Source: an uncultured Lachnospiraceae bacterium
GTDB lineage: Bacteria > Bacillota > Clostridia > Lachnospirales > Lachnospiraceae
Length of the DNA: 34,744 bases
Assembly (NCBI GenBank): GCA_947178145.1
Contig: CAMWXE010000058.1
Coordinates: 1 to 34,744 of the forward strand
Direction: 5' to 3'
Below are positions 1-8,010 of the stretch, piece by piece. The position numbers and the translations under genes are program-made. The notes under the pieces were generated by a model, which searched no databases, had not been told where the DNA came from, and saw nothing but the letters and a program-made list of their open reading frames with translations. The first letter of the stretch is position 1, and each line of letters starts with the position of its first letter.

Positions 1-1371
1 CTTTTCTCTTATATGCAGTCCCTTTTTATACAGTTCTTCCGCTTTTTGGTATTCTGCTATGTAATTTAACAAATAGGCAATACTTGATATAAAACTAACA
101 TGTCCTATATCTTTTTCTATATCAACTTTATCAATAATACTTTCTGCAAAAGGAATATATTTTTGACATTCTAAAGCCGAACCGCTTTCTGGTATTTTCA
201 AGCATCTATGGCATGCTTCTATTAATCCACGATGTTCTTCTGCCTTTGGTTTGCATTTTTCATAAATAAACTGTGCAAATACCGGATGCAGAGCATAGCT
301 CTCTTGACCTATATCAAACTGCAGCCACCCTTTGCGGTACAACCCTGTCAAAATGTCCGCATCTTCCCCAACCCCAGCATCAGAAAGAAGCCATTGATTG
401 CATACATTAGTAGCCAACGGAATATACGGAAAAGCAGAAAATGCCTCTAAGATATTCTGCTCTGCTACCGATAATCCAGACAAACTATACAAAGTTTCAT
501 AAGATTTCTGGATATTGACCAGCTTATCCTCTTCATCCCTGTATTCCAGACAAAAGCCATTCTGCTCCAGTTCCTCCCGCAATTTCTCCACATTCCAGTG
601 TTTTGTCATAGCTAAATGCGCAAGAAATTCAACTGTAATGGTATGTCCTGCTGCCAGTTTATTTATAACATATTCTAGATCCGCCTCCTCTTCCGACGGC
701 ACTTTCATGTTACTTCCATCATACCTAATTCTCTCGTAAACCTTTTTACACTGCTCTGTGCTTAAAAAACCAATCTTGTACGGCTCAAACTCCCTGCTGA
801 AGGATGTTCTTCTAGATGTCAGCACTACTGCTCCCGGGATATTCTTTAGCCTTCCCAACCCTGCATCTTCACCTATCGTTACATTCACATTGTCAACAAA
901 CAATAATAACCTTCCTCCCGATGCTAGATACTCTAGTTCCCTCCATGCCGCTTCTTGGTTCTGCTCAGGGCTGTCCTGCTGCTTAAACTTCAAACAGTTC
1001 TGCAGACTGCTGCCCATGTCCCCATTGTACTCAATATAGCCGATATGTTGGAAAGGTACTCTTTCAGCCTCTGCATGCTTATTCAGATATTCCTCGAACA
1101 GCTTCCTACAGATGTGAGTCTTCCCTATTCCACCCATGCCGCTTACCAAGACTGACTTGCGCCCTTCCTCTATCCTTTGGCGCAAGTCCTGCAATTCCGT
1201 TTCACGCCCGGTAAAATATGTTGTAGGCTTTATATTAACGTTATGAGTAACGACAAATTCACGCTCATTATCCTGAAACATGGATGTATAGTAGTTTTTT
1301 GTCTGATTACCCCCAACATAATCACCTTGTACATTACCCTCTTTAAGATGGTTATCTATTTTCTGATCCAC
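1..1371 (-). CDS. NB-ARC-type STAND NTPase with probable TPR tail (NLR-like), C-terminus off window
   Basis: The frame is open from a GTG at 1371 to the window edge (457 codons seen). It follows a GAGGAGG ribosome site at 1377-1384, just after the TIR gene stop. Seen: Walker A GMGGIGKT at about residues 78-85, a Walker B-like LLLFVD at about 155-160, and an LTSRR sensor-like stretch, the order found in NB-ARC/AP-ATPases. The last residues (AEELYKKGL and after) look like TPR helices. Residues 13-28 carry GDYVGGN followed by NYY, matching the N-terminus of the neighbouring TIR protein. In known systems STAND ATPases oligomerise on sensing a trigger and activate an effector. Here the effector domain is not fused, so the upstream TIR protein is the inferred partner. 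The ligand cannot be told from the sequence. Confidence 0.85.
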   Translation of the reverse strand, partial: MDQKIDNHLKEGNVQGDYVGGNQTKNYYTSMFQDNEREFVVTHNVNIKPTTYFTGRETELQDLRQRIEEGRKSVLVSGMGGIGKTHICRKLFEEYLNKHAEAERVPFQHIGYIEYNGDMGSSLQNCLKFKQQDSPEQNQEAAWRELEYLASGGRLLLFVDNVNVTIGEDAGLGRLKNIPGAVVLTSRRTSFSREFEPYKIGFLSTEQCKKVYERIRYDGSNMKVPSEEEADLEYVINKLAAGHTITVEFLAHLAMTKHWNVEKLREELEQNGFCLEYRDEEDKLVNIQKSYETLYSLSGLSVAEQNILEAFSAFPYIPLATNVCNQWLLSDAGVGEDADILTGLYRKGWLQFDIGQESYALHPVFAQFIYEKCKPKAEEHRGLIEACHRCLKIPESGSALECQKYIPFAESIIDKVDIEKDIGHVSFISSIAYLLNYIAEYQKAEELYKKGLHIREK

Positions 1372-1388
1372 TATAACCCTCCTCAATA

Positions 1389-2042
1389 TCAGCTCTTTAG
1401 TATCGCTTTCTCTATCTGTATTTCCACTTCCTGAATATCCGGATTGTTCCTATCAGCAACCATGCTCAAAAACTCACCTATAGAAGATGCAATACTTTTA
1501 TAACGTCTCAAATCTTCTGCCAGTTCCACAGTCCCTGCCGGATCTAGTCCCTTTATAGCAGCCTCCAGTTTGTCACACTCCTGCTGCCAATACTTTATAT
1601 ACTCCGCACATACCAGCGGATCATATATGCCTGTCTCCACAACAGCCGGAAATATCCTGTCTGCATACTCCCGTTCTTTCATCATCTCCGTAACTTCAAA
1701 CATACAGTTCTTTGATTTCAGGTATGAATCACTAACAATCAAGACCGCGTAATCCTGATCGCGAATGCTCTTCATAAACTCACGTATACTTTTCCATGCA
1801 CCAATATCACGCACATCCCTTTTCACGGTTATTCCGGAAATCCTCGACAAATACTTATCAATTCTGTCTGCCGTTTCCCCATCATGCCAGTTATAGGAAA
1901 GGAATATTGTTTTGTCATTTTTACCCTCTTGGACACGTTCTTCTGTTTGATGAACGTAATAATTGTTCGTGACAATGTTTCCCCCTGCATAGCTGCCCCC
2001 TATTGTAACATTGTTCAGGTCATTAATAATTTGTTGTCCCAT
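1389..2042 (-). CDS. TIR-domain effector protein
   Basis: 217 residues. The ATG at 2042 is preferred over an in-frame ATG at 2057 because GGAGGT lies between them at the right distance. The TIR domain spans about residues 44-140: KTIFLSYNW opens the first strand, AVLIVSDSYL follows, and SKNCMFEV places a glutamate at about 116 where bacterial TIR NADases have their catalytic Glu. The first 30 residues carry GGSYAGGN, a short gap, then NYY, repeated in the downstream STAND ATPase. The C-terminus (about 150-217) is helical with no recognised domain. Bacterial TIR effectors commonly destroy NAD+ or make signalling nucleotides; that activity is inferred. The stop lies 17 bases before the ATPase start, so the two are probably co-transcribed. 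Confidence 0.87.
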   Translation of the reverse strand: MGQQIINDLNNVTIGGSYAGGNIVTNNYYVHQTEERVQEGKNDKTIFLSYNWHDGETADRIDKYLSRISGITVKRDVRDIGAWKSIREFMKSIRDQDYAVLIVSDSYLKSKNCMFEVTEMMKEREYADRIFPAVVETGIYDPLVCAEYIKYWQQECDKLEAAIKGLDPAGTVELAEDLRRYKSIASSIGEFLSMVADRNNPDIQEVEIQIEKAILKS

Positions 2043-2185
2043 AGTCCTTACCTCCATAAATGTTCAAAATATGCCACGACTAAGTCTTCCACAGAAATAT
2101 TAATCCTTGGCAGCAGGATTCAAAAGGAAAACCAAATAGCATTATACTTTCCCTCATTATCTTTTATCAGCTTTCATCTATCTCC

Positions 2186-2214
2186 ATTATAGTACTACTT
2201 ACGACTAGAAACAA
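2186..2214 (-). promoter_or_regulatory. Predicted sigma-A promoter for the TIR/STAND operon
   Basis: On the minus strand, TTGTTT (2209-2214), a 17-base spacer and a perfect TATAAT (2186-2191). Transcription would start near 2179, leaving a leader of about 135 bases before the TIR ATG at 2042. Confidence 0.6.
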
Positions 2215-2710
2215 CTTATTATTACCAAAACTTTCCAAAAACTGCTGTCAGAGACAGCCTTTCTATAGCTCCCAATTTGCCCTCTCTGGCCTCTTTTTCC
2301 CTCACAGCATAAAAATATCGTTTCTGCTCCTAAACCGTCAAAATGAAGCCCCTGCGTGTGCCACAGACATACTTCATGCAATGTCCTTCACATGGCAGCA
2401 GATTCTCCCAATTGGATATAATCATAATAGATGACCATCTATCAGAGTGTTTTCGGTTTGTAATCTTAGCTGTATAGCAGATCAGAGCCTCATACAGTAA
2501 CAATATTCTTTCTCTATCTCTTTTTCTTACTCTTAGTTACACAGTGTTACAATGTAACGTTCTGGCAGCGGGATATACATTCTATATGCTGTTCTACATA
2601 TTTCTATAGAAAATCTTTATAAATACATAAAATCATACGCATCGTAATCTATAGAACTATATAGAATTTATACATAGTTTTATATAATGTAATTGCTATT
2701 TAATAGAAAA
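2215..2710. other. AT-rich intergenic region without a convincing gene
   Basis: No credible reading frame was found between the divergent TIR and HTH transcription units. From about 2590 to 2760 the DNA is very AT-rich and repeats short elements such as TTCTATAGAA, CTATATAGAA and TAGAAAATCT. A GTTACA/GTAAC cluster sits at 2535-2560, including the inverted repeat GTTAC-AAT-GTAAC (2546-2558). These look like regulator sites or an easily melted region; no function can be assigned. Confidence 0.5.
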
Positions 2711-2749
2711 TCTACATAATTTTATAGTTATTCTATTGAATTATGTAGA
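2711..2749. promoter_or_regulatory. Inverted-repeat operator over the HTH gene promoter
   Basis: Perfect 10-base arms TCTACATAAT (2711-2720) and ATTATGTAGA (2740-2749). The right arm covers part of the -35 and spacer of the plus-strand promoter, so a bound protein would block RNA polymerase. Autoregulation by the HTH protein just downstream is the simplest inference. Confidence 0.55.
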
Positions 2750-2764
2750 TACATATATTATAAT
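2736..2764 (+). promoter_or_regulatory. Predicted sigma-A promoter for the plus-strand HTH regulator
   Basis: TTGAAT (2736-2741), a 17-base spacer, and TATAAT (2759-2764). The ATG at 2790 follows about 20 bases after the expected start of transcription. Confidence 0.65.
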
Positions 2765-2789
2765 AGGATATAGAAAGGTAGGTGACAAA

Positions 2790-3416
2790 ATGGCTTTCTC
2801 ATATGACAAATTATGGAAGCTTCTCATTAACAAGAAAATGACCAAAGAAAATTTTCGTATACTGATAAAAGCCTCCCCAACAACGATAGCAGCTATGGGA
2901 AAAGGTGAGGGTATCTCCCCAAAAGTTTTGGAGCGTATCTGTATTGCTTTCGAATGCCAGCCTGGTGACATCATGGAATATGTCTTTAACAAGGCTGATT
3001 CCTCACCACCTGCTGCCATCAGCACAGAGGAACCAGTACACGCTCCAGAACAAACCACTGCTGCCGTAAAGAATACTGAAAAGCAGTACCGGCGCTTTAC
3101 TCAGAAGGATGCAGCGCAAATTGACCGTCAAAGACTGATCAGCGACATTCAGTACCAGTTAGATATCAGCCTAACATTTGGCAGTGATGTGTTCTCCTCT
3201 TTGCTTGCCGAAGCAAAGCAGTCAAAGCCTTCCCCATCAGACGGCATTGCAAAAACAGCGTCAAACAATACTGCTGCCTCTCCTGATACTGAGCATAAAG
3301 CCCCTTCCTATGATCCAGCTATTGCAGGGAACGAAACCCTGAGTGAGAAACTTGCAAGACTGCGCCGGGAGCATTCATCACAGGAGTCGACTAGCTCCGA
3401 AACACTCCCCGTCTAA
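2790..3416 (+). CDS. Xre/YozG-type HTH regulator with long C-terminal extension
   Basis: 208 residues. The ATG at 2790 follows AAGGTAGGTG; an in-frame start at 2736 lies inside the promoter and was rejected. Residues 1-65 form a compact Xre-family HTH like those of YozG-type regulators (YDKLWKLLINKKMT, then SPTTIAAMGKGEGIS and a CQPGDIMEY end). The rest is Ala/Ser/Thr/Pro-rich and probably flexible, with a possibly helical stretch at about 110-150. It is the only clear plus-strand gene, points away from the TIR/STAND pair, has its own promoter and operator, and ends at a hairpin terminator. It is probably the local repressor or switch protein of the left element; its targets are unknown. Confidence 0.8.
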   Translation: MAFSYDKLWKLLINKKMTKENFRILIKASPTTIAAMGKGEGISPKVLERICIAFECQPGDIMEYVFNKADSSPPAAISTEEPVHAPEQTTAAVKNTEKQYRRFTQKDAAQIDRQRLISDIQYQLDISLTFGSDVFSSLLAEAKQSKPSPSDGIAKTASNNTAASPDTEHKAPSYDPAIAGNETLSEKLARLRREHSSQESTSSETLPV

Positions 3417-3430
3417 ATTGTACCTAACAA

Positions 3431-3474
3431 GAAAACCGCCTCAGTACCCATCAAAGTACAGTGAAGCGGTTTTC
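3431..3474. terminator. Hairpin terminator between convergent genes
   Basis: GAAAACCGC (3431-3439) pairs exactly with GCGGTTTTC (3466-3474). An A-run on one side and a T-run on the other suit termination from both directions, and it sits between the converging HTH genes. Confidence 0.7.
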
Positions 3475-3562
3475 TTTATCCACATGCGTTTATAAAGTCT
3501 ATTTTGCGTTTTTATCCCTTTACCCTTATAATTTTCTACCCTCATACCATTTTAAGCGCGAT

Positions 3563-4051
3563 TTACACATTTTCACGCCGACTATCGTCGTGTTTTGCAA
3601 TATTTTTACGCATTCTTTCAGCCATAATTTCCCTTTGCTCTTCCGTAATCTGCTGTGTAGGGTTTATCTTAATCCATGCAACCGGGATATGAGCGCATAA
3701 GCTGCCGTCCTTATTCTCTGCCACTATCTCGCATTCCTCCGGGCGCTCTGCTGCCAGTCTCTTTATACGACTTTTATACCGCCCTTGTGAAAAGCTGACG
3801 GTTGCCCTCTCGCTGTCCTTCATGAACTCAATTACATTTTCCACATTACCAGAAACTTCCGGCAGCAGGATCTCACCTACCGAAACATCGATAACCTCCG
3901 CTACTCTTTCCGCTGCGTCATCGGATGCAAAGCCATCTTTCAGAATCCCTTGCAATGCTCTTGGACTAAGTCCTGTACTGCTGCATACCATTTCTTCTGT
4001 CAGGTTCTTTGTTTCCATGACTTCCATAATCATTTTACCATTTAATCTCAT
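3563..4051 (-). CDS. HTH domain protein of mobile-element type
   Basis: 162 residues, ATG at 4051 behind GGAAAGG. The first 65 residues look like a helix-turn-helix of the XRE/HTH class: MEVMETKNLTEEMV, then STGLSPRALQGILKDG and an EVIDVSVGEIL end. The C-terminal 90 residues are charged and contain ITEEQREIMAERMRKNI. The family was not recognised beyond the HTH. It lies downstream of a 600-base intergenic region holding three GCAACGTTGC palindromes and two DnaA boxes, so it may act on, or be controlled from, those sites. Confidence 0.7.
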   Translation of the reverse strand: MRLNGKMIMEVMETKNLTEEMVCSSTGLSPRALQGILKDGFASDDAAERVAEVIDVSVGEILLPEVSGNVENVIEFMKDSERATVSFSQGRYKSRIKRLAAERPEECEIVAENKDGSLCAHIPVAWIKINPTQQITEEQREIMAERMRKNIAKHDDSRRENV

Positions 4052-4126
4052 ATTTGTACCTTTCCTTTCCCAGCCTGATCAACGCCACTATTAACTATTT
4101 TCTCTTTCTGTGACACTATCCGACTT

Positions 4127-4320
4127 TTGCAACGTTGCAATCGGTCATGACTTATATGGAATGCAACGTTGCATAAAAACACTGTTCGTTTTCCGTTCCG
4201 TAGGAATCCCATACAGGAAATTTTTCTATATGGCAGTAGTCGCTTAATTCCACCAATTGGAAGCCTTTCAAGCATTCCTGCCTCTTCACTCTGAACCATA
4301 GATAATTGCAACGTTGCAAT
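4127..4320. repeat. Three perfect GCAACGTTGC palindromes in the intergenic region
   Basis: Copies are TTGCAACGTTGCAA (4127-4140), ATGCAACGTTGCAT (4161-4174) and ATTGCAACGTTGCAAT (4305-4320), all perfect palindromes of 14-16 bases. They lie upstream of the HTH gene in a stretch (4052-4666) with no convincing gene. The shape, with a central CG, recalls LacI-family operators or other dimeric binding sites. Two more copies lie inside terS. Confidence 0.75.
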
Positions 4321-4619
4321 CAATTGTTTTGTTTTCAAAAATATTATCACGCCAATAACGCTTATATCCATTTCAGAGTGATTAAGAACATACGTTTTAT
4401 ATCTCCTCTACATTTCCGAAATACCCTAATCACACAGATATTGCATACCACCAATAGTCCATTAGGCTGCTGATAAGGTTCTCAATATCCTCCGTATAGC
4501 AGCAGGCTTTTAAATGACTGCCCTATGCCCTCTCTTTTACCCTCTGAAAGCTTTTCCACGACTGGAAGCAGTTTTATATGCCTATATCATAAAATTACCA
4601 AGACAGGGCAATCTACAAC

Positions 4620-4639
4620 TTATCCACAGTCTATCCACA
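4620..4639 (+). other. Two tandem DnaA boxes, possible replication origin
   Basis: TTATCCACA (4620-4628) matches the DnaA-box consensus exactly; CTATCCACA (4631-4639) differs at one base. They are direct repeats 11 bases apart, about one helical turn. This region (4372-4666) has no credible gene and belongs to a segment that encodes an initiator-like and a DnaC-like protein. Confidence 0.5.
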
Positions 4640-4666
4640 ATCTCCTGTGATCAAATCATAACACCA

Positions 4667-5449
4667 CTACCCGTTGTCACTTTCAGTATCAAACAACATG
4701 GCTGCAAGCCTTCTCTCATTCTCCCGGATATCTGCATAGATTGTGCCCTCACTACATCCGTATTCTTCTGCAATGGCAGCAGGGGAAACACCATCAAGGC
4801 ATTTCTGCAGGATCTCCACTTTTCGAACATCCGTGTCAATGCAACCGTTCAGATCATGACAATATGCATCATAAGCCCTCACCGCATCATCAAACTTTCC
4901 CATGATGTCCCTTGTGGACCGCCTTCCATGCGCTACTGCGGTCCGCTCCTTTTCCCCTTTGAACAGATCAAGGACATAATCCCCTGCCAGACCGTGAAAA
5001 AGCCTGCTGCCTTCTGTCAGGATACGGACAGCTTTCCCCTTGTCCTCCGGCCAGCTCATTGCTGCAGATATCCCCATGCAGAGCATCAGCATTTCATCAG
5101 CGCACCTGTCAATATAATTCCATACCGTTTCTTTCACTACTCCCAGCTTCGCGGCGATCGCCCTGCTGCCGACATGCGCATCTACCATATACCGGTATAC
5201 AAACGCATTGTATCTGTCCCTTGCATGTCCATCATGGCAGCAGGATACATATTCCCGGTACTCTCCGATCAGTCTTTTCAACGCTTCCGCATTTCTTCCG
5301 TCACGATAGCCGGCAAATGAATTTTTCAATACCTTCCTGCAGGCCTGCACCTCCCCTGCCTTGATGCCTTTGAACATGGCAGCAGAGAGCAGCCTGTCCT
5401 TTCTGCTTTCCCTGTATTCCCTTGCAAAATAATCATAAAAATACGTCAT
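4667..5449 (-). CDS. HTH / sigma region 4-like regulatory protein
   Basis: 260 residues, ATG at 5449 with GGAG eight bases before it, 17 bases after the stop of the sigma-factor gene. Two helix-turn-helix-like segments are visible. One is central, around GSRAIAAKLGVVKETVWNYI. One is near the C-terminus, around DGVSPAAIAEEYGCSEGTIY, the pattern of sigma region 4 and LuxR-like HTHs. There is no sigma region 2. Its partner gene is a full sigma factor, so the two may act together to direct element transcription; that is inference. The C-terminal arrangement is similar to the ArpU-like protein at 14744. Confidence 0.65.
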   Translation of the reverse strand: MTYFYDYFAREYRESRKDRLLSAAMFKGIKAGEVQACRKVLKNSFAGYRDGRNAEALKRLIGEYREYVSCCHDGHARDRYNAFVYRYMVDAHVGSRAIAAKLGVVKETVWNYIDRCADEMLMLCMGISAAMSWPEDKGKAVRILTEGSRLFHGLAGDYVLDLFKGEKERTAVAHGRRSTRDIMGKFDDAVRAYDAYCHDLNGCIDTDVRKVEILQKCLDGVSPAAIAEEYGCSEGTIYADIRENERRLAAMLFDTESDNG

Positions 5450-5465
5450 TTTCCCATCTCCTGAC

Positions 5466-6326
5466 TCAGAGCAGAAACCCACTGCCCATATTATCAATCT
5501 CCTCCATGTCGGCGTAATCGCTCAGGCGCCGCGGATCCACATGATAGCCTTCCCACATGAAGCTTTCCAGCTTTCTCCTGTACTTTGAATGGAGTATCTT
5601 ATAAAAGCCTTTCTTTATGCGTTCATCAACCGCCTGCCTGGTGCAGCTGAATATCTCGGCCGTCCTGGCATAACTCTTCCGCTGGTAATATGCACACCGT
5701 ATCATCAGGGCAGTTTTATCATCCAGAATGGAAAGAGCCGCCTCCAGTTCTTCATGCAGCTCCCTTTGGTATTCACTGCCTCCTGCCAGAGCATCCACCC
5801 TTTCATCTGATGACAGCAGATCAAGGAGACTGGTGCCTCCATCATCCGATATGTATTCATCAAGACTCTTTGTACTCATATTCAGCATGGTTTTCTCCAG
5901 ATGGCACAGGGAACGGTAGGAAATGCACAATGTTCTCTGTATTTCCCCCGGATCCGGATCCCTGTGGAATTCCTCCCTGTATTCCTGCTTGAATGCGGCC
6001 AGCTTTCTCATTCTTGTTTTAAGATATCCCGGGACACGCACCATATAGGTATTCAGGCCATTGTAGCGGTAGACAGACTTTCGGATTCCATACTCTGCGT
6101 AAGTCAGGAATTTCGCTCCTTTCCCGATATCAAATGAATGGGCAGCCTCCACCAGTCCAATAAACCCCTCCTGCAGGAAATCATTAAAATCCTGGCCGCT
6201 GCAACTGCCCACATATTTTTTAATGCATCGTACCACAAAGCCTTTGTTTTTCTTCCAGAGCCGCTCCTGATTGGCTGTCACTTCTATGCCTTTTTGAATC
6301 TGCTCGACAATCTCCTCGTTTGACAC
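5466..6326 (-). CDS. Sigma-70 family RNA polymerase sigma factor
   Basis: 286 residues. The start is a GTG at 6326, with GGAGG 11 bases upstream. Region 2 is clear: FNDFLQEGFIGLVEAA, then FDIGKGAKFLTYAEYGIRKS, the core-binding and -10 recognition helices. Region 3 follows (RVPGYLKTRMRK). A region 4 HTH is near the C-terminus (SYARTAEIFSCTRQAVDERI). It should bind core RNA polymerase and redirect it to element promoters. A GGCAGCAG octamer overlaps the start codon, between it and the ribosome site. It is the third gene of the xis-rep-dnaC-sigma cluster. Confidence 0.85.
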   Translation of the reverse strand: MSNEEIVEQIQKGIEVTANQERLWKKNKGFVVRCIKKYVGSCSGQDFNDFLQEGFIGLVEAAHSFDIGKGAKFLTYAEYGIRKSVYRYNGLNTYMVRVPGYLKTRMRKLAAFKQEYREEFHRDPDPGEIQRTLCISYRSLCHLEKTMLNMSTKSLDEYISDDGGTSLLDLLSSDERVDALAGGSEYQRELHEELEAALSILDDKTALMIRCAYYQRKSYARTAEIFSCTRQAVDERIKKGFYKILHSKYRRKLESFMWEGYHVDPRRLSDYADMEEIDNMGSGFLL

Positions 6327-6411
6327 TGCTGCCGCTGCCTCCTTCCCGGAAGGATACCGTTGCAGCAGTCAGGGCCTTCCGCATTATTTCTGTATGCAAC
6401 GTACTTGTCAC

Positions 6412-7107
6412 TTACGTAAGTACATTCTTTAAAAATTCCTTGGTATGCCTGTCCGCGATCTGGTTCCTTACATTGACCTCCGGCATTATGACCGGGACAG
6501 ATACCGCATATATCCTGTCCGTGATCCTGGAATCTGTTTTTAGGTCCTCCATACGTACATTACTGGTGAATATTGTTGGTAGATGGTTTGTATACCTCCT
6601 GTCAATCAGCCGGAATAATGCAGTGGTTATCCAGTCCTTGCCCGTATCCTGCGCCCCTATATCATCCAGTATCAGCAGTCCCGCCTCAAATATGGACTTC
6701 ACAACCTCCCTGCTGCCATCATCCCTTGCCCTCACAAGCTCTATATAGTCAGTCTCATTGATGAACTTGACCGAGATGTCATGTATTTTCAGTATCTCAT
6801 TTGCCACGGAGCATGCGATCATGGTCTTGCCAGAGCCTTTTGTATGCGAATAAAGATACAGCCCCCGCCCCTCGCGTCGGAATGCATTGAAGTTGGTCAC
6901 GAATGCATTTACAATTTTCTTCTGCGGCTCCATGCTGTCACCACCATACTTTCCCCAGTCCACGCTCCTGCCCATGCAGTACACATATTCAGGAGGCATT
7001 CCGCTCCTGCTCCGGCGCTCACTGAGTTGTGAATCCAGTATAATGCCGTCTTCCACAAATATCCCCTGGGTGTCATATCCGACATCCTCATACCGGTGGT
7101 AGACCAT
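6412..7107 (-). CDS. DnaC/IstB-like ATPase, probable helicase loader
   Basis: About 231 residues if it starts at the ATG at 7107, overlapping the end of the initiator gene by 20 bases. The start is uncertain because the ribosome site is weak and GGAGG lies too far upstream. Walker A is HTKGSGKT (about 88-95) and Walker B is LLILDDIG (about 144-151). TIFTSN with a later Arg fits the sensor part of DnaC-type AAA+ proteins. These load the replicative helicase onto DNA marked by an initiator. Coupling with the winged-helix gene upstream makes an initiator-loader pair, separate from the phage-type pair at 29-30.6 kb. Confidence 0.8.
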   Translation of the reverse strand: MVYHRYEDVGYDTQGIFVEDGIILDSQLSERRSRSGMPPEYVYCMGRSVDWGKYGGDSMEPQKKIVNAFVTNFNAFRREGRGLYLYSHTKGSGKTMIACSVANEILKIHDISVKFINETDYIELVRARDDGSREVVKSIFEAGLLILDDIGAQDTGKDWITTALFRLIDRRYTNHLPTIFTSNVRMEDLKTDSRITDRIYAVSVPVIMPEVNVRNQIADRHTKEFLKNVLT

Positions 7108-7942
7108 CAGCCCGCTGCGTGTCTCCGTTTTGACTTCCTCCACCCTGGTCACTGTCGCCAGTCCCCAGGAACTGCTCATAGAAGTCTGCTGCTTTTCCCC
7201 AACCCTGACTGCCATCCCCAAGTGAATCACCGCCTCCTTTATTCTGCCTGTCCTGATAATTGCCATCCAGGACCTTCGCCATATTCGCATCTGCTACCAT
7301 CCAGTCAAAATTTGCTGACCAGTTCCGGTTGTTGCCGCCTTTCAAAAAACTGCTGCCCTCTGCCATCTCAAACAGCCGTTTAAAATCCTGTACTGAATAT
7401 CCCTGGTTGAATCTTGCCCTGATCGCCTTTTTCCGTCTGTCGGATAACCTGGTAAGTTTTGGATATGACACACAGGTGTCATTATACATATCAGCTATAA
7501 GCTGATAATCTATGTTGTTTTTTATATTGTTATTGTTTGTAATGTTATTGTTAGTTTCCTTACTGCTCGTAGTCGAGCTATCCGTATCCCTATTATCGGT
7601 AATCGGAAAATAGTTTTTTTCCGTTTCCTCATTATGAGTAATCGGATAATCCAATATTGTTACTTCATGTGTGAGACGGTAAATAGTCCGCCCGAACTTG
7701 CCGTTGTTTAAAGTCTGATGCTTTTCAACAACCCCTGCTGCCACAAGTGCATTGATATGACGGTAAAAGGTATCTTTGCCCATATCCATTTCTTTGGTGA
7801 TCGTTTCCACGCTTGGATAACATTCATCAGTGGTCCCGCAAAAAGATGACAGATAAGCATACAGGCCTTTTGTCGCCGCCGGCAGATTACTGTTTCGTGT
7901 TACATCCTGATATACCACTCCATAGCCCCCTTTCTTTTTCAT
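7088..7942 (-). CDS. Winged-helix replication initiator-like protein
   Basis: 284 residues, ATG at 7942 behind AAGGAGAAGGACA. Residues 1-100 form a winged helix of the HTH_36/RepA-like kind found in plasmid, phage and ICE initiators: GLYAYLSSFCG, then YPSVETITKEM and DTFYRHINALVAAGVV. An Asn-rich linker follows. A C-terminal domain (from YQLIADMYNDTC) resembles the conserved end of primosome-type replication proteins, and the tail is Gly-rich. It probably binds the element origin and recruits the DnaC-like protein encoded next. The initiator role is inferred from architecture and neighbours. Confidence 0.75.
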   Translation of the reverse strand: MKKKGGYGVVYQDVTRNSNLPAATKGLYAYLSSFCGTTDECYPSVETITKEMDMGKDTFYRHINALVAAGVVEKHQTLNNGKFGRTIYRLTHEVTILDYPITHNEETEKNYFPITDNRDTDSSTTSSKETNNNITNNNNIKNNIDYQLIADMYNDTCVSYPKLTRLSDRRKKAIRARFNQGYSVQDFKRLFEMAEGSSFLKGGNNRNWSANFDWMVADANMAKVLDGNYQDRQNKGGGDSLGDGSQGWGKAADFYEQFLGTGDSDQGGGSQNGDTQRADGLPPV

Positions 7943-8010
7943 TGTCCTTCTCCTTACGTCTGACTGTTCCACACATTCCTTTACTCTCCTGATAAAGAAT
8001 CCAGATTCCT

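Noticed and set aside
4048..4371. Minus-strand open frame of 107 codons upstream of the HTH gene
   Set aside because: Contains three palindromes and no recognisable fold; no good ribosome site; better read as regulatory DNA.
4514..5320. Plus-strand open frame of 268 codons
   Set aside because: Opposite a well-supported HTH gene with its own ribosome site; composition not protein-like.
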